A stretch of DNA of 64,000 nt from a bacterium UBP14_UBA6098 (GTDB lineage Bacteria; UBP14; UBA6098): contig DIWU01000002.1 of NCBI GenBank assembly GCA_002428525.1, forward strand, positions 1 to 64,000. The letters are read 5' to 3'. How positions within the stretch are numbered: the first letter of the stretch is position 1; every line of letters starts with the position of its first letter. A program made the translations under genes and the position numbers. The notes beneath the pieces are model-generated. The model was not told where the DNA came from. It saw only the letters and a program-made list of their open reading frames with translations, and did not search any database. This document shows, piece after piece, positions 43,485 to 51,855 of this stretch.

Positions 43485-45665
43485 ATGTCAAAAGAAATTG
43501 TAAAAACAACAATCAACAATATCGAGCTGTCTATAGAGACAGGCGAGATTACCAAGCAAGCGAGCGGAGCTGTGCTGATCAATTACGGCGAGACACAGGT
43601 TCTCGTCACGGCGTGTATGGACTACAACGCGAAACTGGACTCCGACTTTTTCCCGCTGACTGTCGAATATCGAACCCGCACCTACGCCGCGGGCCGAATT
43701 CCCGGCGGGTTTTTCAAGCGCGAGGGCAAGCCGCCGACCTCGGATATCCTCAACGCGCGCCTTATCGACAGGCCGATTCGGCCGCGTTTCCCGAAGGACT
43801 TCATGAATGAGGTTCAGATCTATGCCATCCCGATGTCCTTCGACGGCGAAAACGACCCGGATGTCCTCGGATTGCTCGGCGCTAGTGCCGCGTTGACCAT
43901 CTCGGACATTCCTTTCGGCGATCCGCTGGGCGCGATTCGCGTCGGGAATATCGACGGCGTCTTTGTCGCGAACCCTACGCTCGCACAGCGTGCAAACAGT
44001 GTGATGGATATAGTCGTAGCTGGAACCGGCGAGGATATCGTCATGGTTGAGGGCGGCGCTTTTGAGATCTCCGAGGAGCTTCTCATCGAGGCCTTCGAGT
44101 TCGCAAAACCGATTCTCGCGCAACTTTGCGAGATTCAGAAAGAGCTTAAAGAGAAGGTCGGCAATACGAAATTCCAGTATGTTCCGGTTGCCGGAATCGC
44201 TCCCGAGCTTGAGAGGGCTGTCAGGGAATTCCTCGAGCCAAAGATGAAGGATGTCCTCTTGACCGAAGGCAAGCATGCGCGCGCTATGGCTGTCAAAGAT
44301 CTATTGGCCTCGGCGGTGGAGGCCCTCAAAGAGGCCTTCCCCGAAGGCGAAAAGGATATCTTGACGGTTGGCCACGATGTTCAGCGCGATGTTATGCGCA
44401 CGATGGTTCTTAACGAATCGAAACGTGTCGATGGCAGAAGCCCGTTCGATGTCAGGCCGATCTCCGTCAAGACGGGCTATCTGAAAAGGACGCACGGTAG
44501 CGCGCTTTTCACAAGGGGCGAAACGCAGGCCCTTGCAGTTATGACGCTCGGCTCGAAGATGGACGAGCAGAAGATCGAAGACCTCGAAGGCGAGAGCTTC
44601 AAGACCTTCATGCTTCACTACAACTTCCCGTCCTTCTCGGTCGGCGAGGTCAAACGCGCCGGCCCACCATCGAGGCGCGAGATCGGCCACGGAGCACTCG
44701 CGGAAAGAGCGCTTCAGCCGGTCGTTCCCTCGGAGGAGATGTTCCCCTACACAATCCGCCTCGTTAGCGATATTCTCGAATCGAACGGCTCATCCTCGAT
44801 GGCCACTGTCTGCGCGGGGAGCCTCGCGATGATGGACGCCGGCGTGCCGATTAAAAGCCCGGTCGCGGGAATCGCTATGGGCCTCATCTCGGATGGCGAT
44901 CGTTTCACTGTCCTGACCGATATTCTCGGCGACGAGGATCATTTGGGCGATATGGACTTCAAGGTCGCCGGAACCGCCGATGGGATCACCGCCTTTCAGA
45001 TGGATGTCAAGATCGCCGGCGTGTCTTTGGAGATCATGCGCAAGGCCTTGGCCCAAGCCAAAGAGGGCAGGGAGCACATCGTCTCGATTATGAACGAGAC
45101 GCTCTCCACAGCCCGCGATCAGCTTTCACCCTACGCTCCGAGGATCATCACTATCAAGATCAATCCCGAAAAGATCGGGCTTCTCATCGGCCCCGGCGGC
45201 AAGATGGTTCGCTCCATTCAGGACACCACAAACACGACTATCGCAATCGAGAACGACGGCTCTGTTCAGATAGCCTCCCCGAATGCAGAGGGCCTCGAAA
45301 ACGCTCTCCGCATGATCAAAGGCCTCACCGAAGAGGCCGAACTGGGCAAGGTTTACGACGGCACTGTCGTTCGAATCGCCGAATTCGGCGCGTTCATTCA
45401 AATCCTGCCGAATCAGGACGGACTTCTGCATATCTCCGAGATGGAATACGGCAGAACGCAGAATGTCGAGGATGTTATGCGCCTCGGCGACAAGGTTCAA
45501 GTGAAGGTTATTGAAATCCAGCCGGATGGCAAAATCAGGCTTTCTCGGAGGGTTCTTCTGCCGAAGCCCGAGGGTTATGTCGAGCCGGAAAGATCCGAAA
45601 GACCGGAGCGGCGCGACGGCGGTAACGACCGCGGCCGCGGCGGTGACAGGAGAGGTCGTCGGTAA
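43485..45665 (+). CDS. pnp: Polyribonucleotide nucleotidyltransferase (PNPase)
   Basis: PNPase degrades RNA 3' to 5' by phosphorolysis. The 726-residue product has two RNase PH domains (first: VLVTACMDYNAKLDSDFFPLTVEYRTRTYAAGRIPGGFFKREG; second: SALFTRGETQALAVMTLGSK ... YNFPSFSVGEVKRAGPPSRREIGHGALAERAL). The catalytic region includes GDEDHLGDMDFKVAGT. A KH domain (IKINPEKIGLLIGPGGKMVRSIQ) and an S1 domain (GTVVRIAEFGAFIQIL) follow, and the tail is Arg/Gly-rich. The architecture is complete. Confidence 0.98.
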   Translation: MSKEIVKTTINNIELSIETGEITKQASGAVLINYGETQVLVTACMDYNAKLDSDFFPLTVEYRTRTYAAGRIPGGFFKREGKPPTSDILNARLIDRPIRPRFPKDFMNEVQIYAIPMSFDGENDPDVLGLLGASAALTISDIPFGDPLGAIRVGNIDGVFVANPTLAQRANSVMDIVVAGTGEDIVMVEGGAFEISEELLIEAFEFAKPILAQLCEIQKELKEKVGNTKFQYVPVAGIAPELERAVREFLEPKMKDVLLTEGKHARAMAVKDLLASAVEALKEAFPEGEKDILTVGHDVQRDVMRTMVLNESKRVDGRSPFDVRPISVKTGYLKRTHGSALFTRGETQALAVMTLGSKMDEQKIEDLEGESFKTFMLHYNFPSFSVGEVKRAGPPSRREIGHGALAERALQPVVPSEEMFPYTIRLVSDILESNGSSSMATVCAGSLAMMDAGVPIKSPVAGIAMGLISDGDRFTVLTDILGDEDHLGDMDFKVAGTADGITAFQMDVKIAGVSLEIMRKALAQAKEGREHIVSIMNETLSTARDQLSPYAPRIITIKINPEKIGLLIGPGGKMVRSIQDTTNTTIAIENDGSVQIASPNAEGLENALRMIKGLTEEAELGKVYDGTVVRIAEFGAFIQILPNQDGLLHISEMEYGRTQNVEDVMRLGDKVQVKVIEIQPDGKIRLSRRVLLPKPEGYVEPERSERPERRDGGNDRGRGGDRRGRR

Positions 45666-45682
45666 AAACTAAGGCAGGTCGT

Positions 45683-46462
45683 ATGGCTGTCGAGATTCAT
45701 CCGACCGCGGTCGTCGAACCGGGGGCTGAGATCGGCGAAGGAACGAGTATCGGGCCTCACACCTATATTCAGTCCGGAGCGAGGATCGGCAGAGACAACT
45801 ATATCGGTTCGTCGGTTTGGATATCGGAAAGCGTCGTTCTCGGCGATTCCAACAAGATATATCATGGCGCGTCGATGGGCGCCCCCCCGCAAGACCTAAA
45901 ATTCGGGGGGGAGCCTTCGACTGTCGAGATCGGGGATAAAAATGTTATCCGCGAGTTCGTCACGATTCACCGCGGAACGACAGCGACCTACAAAACCTGC
46001 GTCGGCTCGAACAACCTCCTCATGGCCTATGTCCATATCGCCCACGATTGCAGAGTCGGAAGCAACATAGTCATCGCAAACGCGCTGAATATGGCCGGCC
46101 ATGTGACCATCGAGGATTTCGCAGTTCTCGGCGGGCTGGTGCCGATACACCAGTTCTGCCGAGTAGGTTCCTACGCCATGGTCGGCACCGGCGCGCGGAT
46201 AGTTCAGGATATACTGCCCTATTCGTTGGTCGGCGCCGACCCGACGCGCGTCTCGGGGATCAATCGCATCGGCCTTCACCGCCGCGGTTTCTCCGAGGAA
46301 TCGATAGCCGCGCTGAAATCCTGCTTTCGCTTGATTTATTATTCGGGGAAGCCCTTCACAAAGGCAATCGAAGAGATCGAGGGGCGATATTCGGGCCTGC
46401 CCGAGGTGGCAAAACTGCTCGAGTTTGTGAAAAACTCAAAGCGGGGGATTTTACTCAAATAA
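45683..46462 (+). CDS. lpxA: UDP-N-acetylglucosamine acyltransferase LpxA
   Basis: LpxA attaches the first acyl chain in lipid A synthesis. The 259-residue product is a left-handed beta-helix of hexapeptide repeats (IHPTAVVEPGAEIGEGTSIGPHTYI onward). The catalytic His lies in LMAYVHIAHDCRVGSN. The motif GLNRIGLHRRGFSEE is present as ISGINRIGLHRRGFS, diagnostic of LpxA versus LpxD. The gene is 17 bp after pnp and not in an lpxD-fabZ cluster, so it may be a late addition to this operon. With lptD it shows lipid A-based LPS. Confidence 0.94.
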   Translation: MAVEIHPTAVVEPGAEIGEGTSIGPHTYIQSGARIGRDNYIGSSVWISESVVLGDSNKIYHGASMGAPPQDLKFGGEPSTVEIGDKNVIREFVTIHRGTTATYKTCVGSNNLLMAYVHIAHDCRVGSNIVIANALNMAGHVTIEDFAVLGGLVPIHQFCRVGSYAMVGTGARIVQDILPYSLVGADPTRVSGINRIGLHRRGFSEESIAALKSCFRLIYYSGKPFTKAIEEIEGRYSGLPEVAKLLEFVKNSKRGILLK

Positions 46463-46488
46463 AAAAGGCCGCGAAAGCGGCCTCTTTT
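46461..46488. terminator. Bidirectional terminator between lpxA and rpmB
   Basis: AAAAAA-GGCCGC-GAAA-GCGGCC-TCTTTT: a 6-bp GC stem with T-runs on both strands, between convergent lpxA and rpmB. Confidence 0.9.
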
Positions 46489-46507
46489 ATGAATTTCAAA
46501 TCAGGAC

Positions 46508-46699
46508 CTAAGCGCTTTTCTTGACCTTCTCCGCCTTGATGCAACGCGTGCAGACCGTCATTCGGACAGGCTTGCCGTCAACGATGGCCTGAACCTTCTG
46601 AAGATTCGGGTTGAATTTGCGAAGGGTTCTATTGTGCGCATGAGAGACATTGCGGCCTGTTTGCGCCTTTTTTCCGCATATTTGACATATTCTCGACAT
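46508..46699 (-). CDS. rpmB: 50S ribosomal protein L28
   Basis: The 63-residue product begins at the ATG 46699, preceded by GGAGGATATT. The ORF extends four codons further upstream, but that part contains the ribosome-binding site. The protein has MSRICQICGKKAQTGRNVSHAHNRTLRKFNPNLQKV and a second CxxC pair (VCTRCIKAEKVKK), so it is the zinc-ribbon (C+) form of L28. It has its own promoter. Confidence 0.96.
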   Translation of the reverse strand: MSRICQICGKKAQTGRNVSHAHNRTLRKFNPNLQKVQAIVDGKPVRMTVCTRCIKAEKVKKSA

Positions 46700-46737
46700 A
46701 ATATCCTCCAAGTCGTTTCGTTCAAGAAATTTCGTTC

Positions 46738-46765
46738 AATATATTCCTAAAGTTTTTCGATGCAA
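46738..46765 (-). promoter_or_regulatory. Promoter of rpmB
   Basis: Minus strand: TTGCAT (46765-46760), a 16-nt spacer and TATATT (46743-46738), about 38 bp before the ATG. Confidence 0.65.
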
Positions 46766-46819
46766 GCCTTTTTTGAAAATAATGATTTTCGGTTCATTAT
46801 TTCGAGGGGCGCTTATCGA

Positions 46820-49660
46820 TCAGTTCCCGAGATTCGTTTTCTCGAAAGCCTTTCTTTTCGGTTCTTTCAGCTCGATCTCTCCGTCATCGAGTTTGGAATC
46901 GACCGTAGGTTTCGGGGCCGAGATCGACCGCGGAGCCGGCTTCGAGTAATCGATTTCTTTGAGGGCAACGGGGTTTGCCTGAAGCAATTGGTCGGCTTTC
47001 GGAACCCGATCGTAGCGGCGGTCCTCATAACCTGAGCGCTTAGCGACAACTCGCCAATCGAAGGTGGCGCTCGATGTCCCGCCGCCGAGTTCGACGACCT
47101 CGAACCCGGTCGAGCCCTTAATGACAGCGACGCCCCTGCAATCCGGGTCTGTCAGCTGGACGAAGACCTTCATCGGGTGGTCGTTGTCGATCGTGATTAT
47201 ACTCAGGAAATCCTTAGGAAGCTCGATTTTTGCGCGCCCCTTATCGAGCCTGCCCTCGCCGAAATCCTCGAACCAAATCTCCGGCGATTCTTGGCAATAA
47301 ACCGCGCGGTAGCCGTCCTCGGCGAGTAGCAATGCCGACTTCGACCCTCCGACCCAGAAATCGTTGATAACTCTCACGTCGCCGCTGAAATATCCGGCGT
47401 AATCCGCGGTAGTGTTGACCGATTGGCCGAAAACACCGACATCGATTCCGCCGGAGTAGTCGCTTGTATAACCGATCACGCCCCTGTTCGCCGCGGAGGT
47501 GCTGTTTCCCTCGCCCTGAATGCCGATATTTCCGATAGCGATCATACCGTAACCGCCCGTCGCGTCGTCGCTTATTCCATAGACGCCGCAGGAGGCCTCG
47601 GCGGTGCTTCCCCAACCGAAGACACCCGTATTGTCGCTGTAGCCGATAACTCCCGCGCCGTCTGTAATCGATCCGGGGAGGACAAGGCCGTTATCCGAAC
47701 CCATAACCCCGATCCCGCCGGTGTCGTCGGTGCGGCCTATAATACCGTAGCCGCGGTTGTCGTCGCTGTCGGCGTGGCCGAAGATTCCGACCGATGTGCC
47801 GTTGCCGTTGAGGCCGGAGCCGCCTGTGAGAACTGTAATCTCGTCCCGACTGCCCATGATTCCGATAATCGCTGTGCCGGTGTCGGCGTAGTTGATTGCG
47901 TAAACAGCGGCGCCGAGCGCGACAATCGAATCGAGGACATTTTCGCGGATGCCGGTCGAACAAGTGGCGAAGACCGCGTAATTGTAGCCGCTCGTGGCGT
48001 TGGTATTGCTTCTGGCTCTAATCGCAATACCGTTCTCGTCGAAGGTTTGCGCGAAAAGGCCCCAAGAGTTAGCAGTTGTGTCGCCGATGAAAACTCCGGC
48101 GAAATTCTTTGAAAGCCCTGTGACTGCTGTGCCCGAATACCAGCTACCAGAGAAGCCCTCAGAAACGCCGAAAACAGCGCCGCCTTGGTCGCTACCGAGA
48201 CCGTAAACGCCCCAAGCGACAGTATCCGGGCTGACGAAAAGGCCGCCGGAACAGTGATAGCAGTTGCTTTCGCCGTAAACACCTTCCGTCCCCGAACCGG
48301 AGCCTAAGACGCCGGCTCCCGCTCCGAAAGAACTCACTCCGACGACACCGGTGGACTTTGTGCCGCCCTCGCCGCGAACACCTGCAAAAAGGCTGTCCGC
48401 AGTGATTCCGCGCAGGGCGTAGCCGTCGGCGGAGGTGATGTAAAGCCCGCTGTCGGCGCAGTTCCAGTTGTCGTCGCAGTGGGTATGTCCCGAGGTCGAG
48501 AAATAGCTCGCGTGATAGCCGTCGAGCAGATCGGCATTCAGGCCGGAGCTTGGGCCTTGCGGCGAGACGCTGATCGTCGCCGTTCCCAATCCGGTTGTCA
48601 CGCCGATATTCGTTCCGGGGAAAATATCCTCCGGCCGAAGATAGCGCGCATCGGCGTAATCGCGGTCCATCGCGTCGTCGCCGGAATTCGGGTCGCCGGT
48701 GAGGCTGATTCGGCCATTGACAACGAGCTTTTCCCCGGGCGAGGTGGTTCCGATGCCGACATTACCGCCGACCGCGGAATAGATATTCGCGCCCGAAACC
48801 ACCCAATCGCCGTCGTCGCCGCCGCCGGCGCCGAAGGCAGTCCAGCTTCCGCCGAAATTCTTGAACTGCAAAGTCCCCGCGTTGTCGCGGAAACCGTAAC
48901 CGGAGGTGCCGGTGACATCGTCGAAATTGATATAGCTACCGTAAGACAGGCCGATATTGCCGTTGACATCGAGCTTGTGATCGGGCGTGACATCGCCGAC
49001 ACCGACATTGCCGGAAACCAGCGAATACAGATGCGTGCCGGAGATTTGCCAGTCGGCGTCGGTGATTGCGGGAACACCGATGATCGAGTCCCAATGGACA
49101 TGCCCCGCCCAATGCGCCGAGTCCGCCCAAGCCAGCCAGCCGATCGAATCGATATAACCGATTGAATCGACATAAGTTATCGAATCTATGAAGGAGATCG
49201 AGTCGATGAATGTCACCGAATCTATGAAATTAATATACGCGACGCCCGAGACGCTGTCTGCCCAGATCGCGCGATGGGCGTAGGCCACCGGCGAAAGCGG
49301 CAAGCGTGGTGCGAGCAGTTCGTCCAGCGCATCGACGACATCGCCGTCGTCGTTGCGATCGACCTTGATCTGCATCCAATACTTGTCGGAGAAGCTCAGG
49401 CCGATCGGCCGGATTTCACCGAGACGGACATCGAAAAGCCCCTTAACGATCGCGACGCTAAGCGTCTCGGCCCAAAGCGGCGCGCCGCCGGTCGAGACAT
49501 CGAAAAGCATGAACGCGATTGTCCGGTTCGGGTCGTCGATCGCGACGCCGTCGGGGTCTGTAATTTTCCCCTGATAATTCAGTGTTTTCGGAAGCTCCGC
49601 GATCGCGGAAAAACAGATTAGGGCCGAGAGAATAAGGGCCGCCAATGAAAGCCTTTTGGA
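46820..49660 (-). CDS. Large secreted repetitive surface protein
   Basis: The product is about 946 residues. A signal peptide (RLSLAALILSALICFSAIA) is followed by LPKTLNYQGKITDPDGVAI, the N-terminal domain of many fibre-like proteins in uncultured bacteria. Next come YxDSI-type hexapeptides (IDSVTFIDSISFIDSITYVDS), then tens of turns with GVYG, GVFGxS, GIIGRT and GVIGYT that fit a long beta-helix or trimeric fibre. No export module of the type IX kind is seen at the acidic, Lys/Pro-rich C-terminus. It is probably a fibrous cell-surface protein. GGAGG precedes the ATG; the promoter is at 49713-49741. Confidence 0.8.
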   Translation of the reverse strand, partial: SKRLSLAALILSALICFSAIAELPKTLNYQGKITDPDGVAIDDPNRTIAFMLFDVSTGGAPLWAETLSVAIVKGLFDVRLGEIRPIGLSFSDKYWMQIKVDRNDDGDVVDALDELLAPRLPLSPVAYAHRAIWADSVSGVAYINFIDSVTFIDSISFIDSITYVDSIGYIDSIGWLAWADSAHWAGHVHWDSIIGVPAITDADWQISGTHLYSLVSGNVGVGDVTPDHKLDVNGNIGLSYGSYINFDDVTGTSGYGFRDNAGTLQFKNFGGSWTAFGAGGGDDGDWVVSGANIYSAVGGNVGIGTTSPGEKLVVNGRISLTGDPNSGDDAMDRDYADARYLRPEDIFPGTNIGVTTGLGTATISVSPQGPSSGLNADLLDGYHASYFSTSGHTHCDDNWNCADSGLYITSADGYALRGITADSLFAGVRGEGGTKSTGVVGVSSFGAGAGVLGSGSGTEGVYGESNCYHCSGGLFVSPDTVAWGVYGLGSDQGGAVFGVSEGFSGSWYSGTAVTGLSKNFAGVFIGDTTANSWGLFAQTFDENGIAIRARSNTNATSGYNYAVFATCSTGIRENVLDSIVALGAAVYAINYADTGTAIIGIMGSRDEITVLTGGSGLNGNGTSVGIFGHADSDDNRGYGIIGRTDDTGGIGVMGSDNGLVLPGSITDGAGVIGYSDNTGVFGWGSTAEASCGVYGISDDATGGYGMIAIGNIGIQGEGNSTSAANRGVIGYTSDYSGGIDVGVFGQSVNTTADYAGYFSGDVRVINDFWVGGSKSALLLAEDGYRAVYCQESPEIWFEDFGEGRLDKGRAKIELPKDFLSIITIDNDHPMKVFVQLTDPDCRGVAVIKGSTGFEVVELGGGTSSATFDWRVVAKRSGYEDRRYDRVPKADQLLQANPVALKEIDYSKPAPRSISAPKPTVDSKLDDGEIELKEPKRKAFEKTNLGN

Positions 49661-49712
49661 CATTTTTCCTCCTAATTTAAATCAAAAGACAAAAACTCTC
49701 AGTATTTCAAAC

Positions 49713-49741
49713 AATATAAAATGCCTTTTTGCTTAAGTCAA
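49713..49741 (-). promoter_or_regulatory. Promoter of the large repetitive surface protein
   Basis: Minus strand: TTGACT (49741-49736), a 17-nt spacer and TATATT (49718-49713). It is divergent from the next promoter. Confidence 0.75.
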
Positions 49742-49776
49742 TATTTTAAATATAAGAATCTCCGAAGACAAAGCTA

Positions 49777-49805
49777 TTGACATCGAAGAGGCCGCGCGCT
49801 AAATT
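49777..49805 (+). promoter_or_regulatory. Promoter of the sugar-phosphate transferase gene
   Basis: TTGACA (49777-49782), a 17-nt spacer and TAAATT (49800-49805). The ATG at 49812 is 6 nt beyond, so the expected start site is the A of the ATG itself. Confidence 0.75.
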
Positions 49806-49811
49806 TACAAC

Positions 49812-51215
49812 ATGATTTTGTCTCGAAAAGCAAACCGCCGCGCGACGCAGATAATCTTTGTCTGCGATGCCGTTATTATTGCCGCGTCATTCGCGCTCGC
49901 GTGGTGGCTTCGTTTCGAGTCTGCGATCATCCCGCTCGACAAGCCCTATCAAAGCTTTGCGGTCTATTCTCTGCCGATTGCCGTCGTCGTCGCGATATGG
50001 ATGGCGGCCTTCGCGTGGCAAAGGCTGTTTCAGATCGAGTTCTCGCGCAAGCTCGGCGAGGAGATCGCCAAAATAGTGAAAGCCTCGGCAGTCGCGACCG
50101 TCCTCGCGATGTCGCTGACCTTCGTCTTCCGCACCGAGTCCTACAGCCGCCTGATGCTCGCGCTCAGCGTAGGCTTCATTCTGCTCTTCACGATAGTCTT
50201 CCACCGGATTTTCATCGTCCAGCTCAAACGGATGCTCTCCCGCGGGGTCGGCGTCGCGCGGAAGATCGTCATCGGCGACGGCGAGCTGGCCGAGCTGACC
50301 GTCGAGCGAATCCTTGCCGACCCGCTCACCGCAAAGGGCCTCGCAGGAAGGCTTTGCACCGACGAATCGCCGTTAAGCCTCGGCCTGCCGAGCCAAATCA
50401 AGGATGTCCTCCTCAGGTTCAACATCGACGAGGTCATTCTCGCCGAGCCGAATGTCTCCGAGGACGCGATCCGCCGAATCATCTACGAATGCCGCAAGGA
50501 AAAGGCCCTGTTCGTGCTGGTGCCGGTGTTTCAGGGGCTTCTGAAGGGGCGCATCGAGGTCGATTCCTTGGGCGATATGGGGAGCATCGTCTTCCTCGAT
50601 GTCGCGATGAGCGGCTGGCAAAGGCGCGCCAAGCGCGCGATCGACCTGTTCGGGAGCACGGTCGGGCTTCTCGCGGTTTCGCCCTTGTTCCTCGCGATAG
50701 CGATCGCGATAAAGGCCGGCTCCAAAGGCCCGGTGTTCTTCAAACAGGAGCGGATCGGCAAGAACGGCCGCAGGTTCAAGATGCTGAAGTTCCGCTCGAT
50801 GTTCGTCGATGCCGAAAACCGCCTCGCCGAGCTTATCGACAAAAACGAGGCCGTGGGCGCGATGTTCAAAATCAAGAACGACCCGCGCGTGACGCCGATT
50901 GGCAGGTTCCTCCGCAAATACTCGCTCGACGAGCTTCCGCAGATAATCAATGTCCTCCTCGGCGAGATGTCGCTGGTCGGGCCGCGGCCGCCGCTGGAGC
51001 GCGAGCTTGCCGAATACGAGTCGTGGCAACTCAAGCGCGTTGATACAGTCCCCGGAATGACCGGCCTGTGGCAGGTCTCCGGCCGAAGCGACATCCCCTT
51101 CGAGGAGATGGTGCGAATGGATATCTTCTATATCGAGCATTGGTCGCTGTGGCTGGACATAAAAATCCTGTTGAAAACCCTGCCCGCGGTGCTTTTCGGC
51201 AAGGGCGCGTATTGA
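49812..51215 (+). CDS. Polyprenyl sugar-phosphate transferase (WbaP/WcaJ-like)
   Basis: The 467-residue enzyme starts exopolysaccharide or O-antigen synthesis by moving a sugar-1-phosphate to undecaprenyl phosphate. Four N-terminal transmembrane helices are visible (about residues 12-32, 47-65, 88-108, 115-130). A Rossmann-like middle domain follows (KIVIGDGELAELTVERILADP), then a fifth hydrophobic helix and the catalytic bacterial transferase domain: PVFFKQERIGKNGRRFKMLKFRSM, then KYSLDELPQIINVLLGEMSLVGPRPP. The sugar cannot be told. It appears to be translated from a leaderless transcript. Confidence 0.93.
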   Translation: MILSRKANRRATQIIFVCDAVIIAASFALAWWLRFESAIIPLDKPYQSFAVYSLPIAVVVAIWMAAFAWQRLFQIEFSRKLGEEIAKIVKASAVATVLAMSLTFVFRTESYSRLMLALSVGFILLFTIVFHRIFIVQLKRMLSRGVGVARKIVIGDGELAELTVERILADPLTAKGLAGRLCTDESPLSLGLPSQIKDVLLRFNIDEVILAEPNVSEDAIRRIIYECRKEKALFVLVPVFQGLLKGRIEVDSLGDMGSIVFLDVAMSGWQRRAKRAIDLFGSTVGLLAVSPLFLAIAIAIKAGSKGPVFFKQERIGKNGRRFKMLKFRSMFVDAENRLAELIDKNEAVGAMFKIKNDPRVTPIGRFLRKYSLDELPQIINVLLGEMSLVGPRPPLERELAEYESWQLKRVDTVPGMTGLWQVSGRSDIPFEEMVRMDIFYIEHWSLWLDIKILLKTLPAVLFGKGAY

Positions 51216-51554
51216 ACCCCTCGCCGGGAGGCGTCGGTTAAACCCTTCGGCACTCCTTCGAACATTTTTGGGGCGTTGTTGAAGCCGTCCGAGACGTTGT
51301 TGAAGCCGTCCGAGCGGTGGTTTATGCCAAACGAGCCCTCGGAAGAGGTTAACCACCCCTCGGAAGAGGCTGACCACCGCTCGGAAGAGGTTAACCACCC
51401 CTCGGAAGAGGCTAACCACCCCTCGGAAGAGGTTAACCACCCCTCGGAAGAGGCTGACCACCCCTCGGAAGAGGTTAACCACCCCTCGGAAGAGGTTAAC
51501 CACCGCTATTTTAGCTTTTTAGAGAATTTGAGGCGTCAATCGGCCATTTCCCGC
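51216..51554. repeat. 21-bp tandem repeat (minisatellite) region
   Basis: From 51336 to 51503, eight copies of a 21-bp unit (CCCTCGGAAGAGGTTAACCAC) lie head to tail. Variants GGCTGAC, GGCTAAC and GGTTAAC partly alternate. Two further diverged 21-bp units with GTTGTTGAAGCCG are at 51274-51315. The unit length keeps all frames open: one frame reads PSEEVNH heptads on the plus strand and another reads VNLFRGV on the minus strand. Neither has a ribosome-binding site, so I treat the region as non-coding; a 112-residue heptad protein from TTG 51276 is the weak alternative. Confidence 0.7.
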
Positions 51555-51773
51555 TCAAACGCCAACTCCGGTTTCGGTTGTGAAGACTTCCTCCGGAACA
51601 TAGTCCTGATTTAATTCGCCGAATGTTTCAATATGAAACTCGATCGCGGAGCGAATGCTTACGAGGGCCTCTTCGTAGGTGTCGCCCTCGGCGACGATGA
51701 CGCCCTCGAAACCGACCGGATAGGCAACGTAACCATCGGGATGCTTTTCAATGATGATTTTATAGTTGTTCAT
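51555..51773 (-). CDS. HicB-family antitoxin-like protein, without an adjacent hicA
   Basis: The 72-residue product has the HicB fold: YKIIIEKHPDGYVAYPVGFEGVIVAEGDTYEEALVSIRSAIEFHIETFG, as in type II toxin-antitoxin systems with HicA. No HicA frame is seen on either side; downstream lies the tandem-repeat region and upstream an A/T-rich 80-bp stretch before hutU. It may be an orphan antitoxin or an unrelated HicB-like regulator. It lies on the opposite strand from hutU and its cassette array. Confidence 0.8.
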   Translation of the reverse strand: MNNYKIIIEKHPDGYVAYPVGFEGVIVAEGDTYEEALVSIRSAIEFHIETFGELNQDYVPEEVFTTETGVGV

Positions 51774-51855
51774 AATTCGTCCGTTTGGATTTGATTTATT
51801 GCTCTTTTAAAGTTATACTAAAACGGTTAAAAGTCAAGTTTCATAAGGAGGAACC

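Noticed and set aside
51336..51503. Possible CRISPR array
   Set aside because: The 21-bp units are directly adjacent with no spacers, so this is a tandem repeat.
50373..51503. Minus-strand open frame of 376 codons with VNLFRGV repeats
   Set aside because: Most of it lies antisense to the sugar-phosphate transferase; the open frame results from high G+C and the 21-bp repeat. There is no ribosome-binding site.
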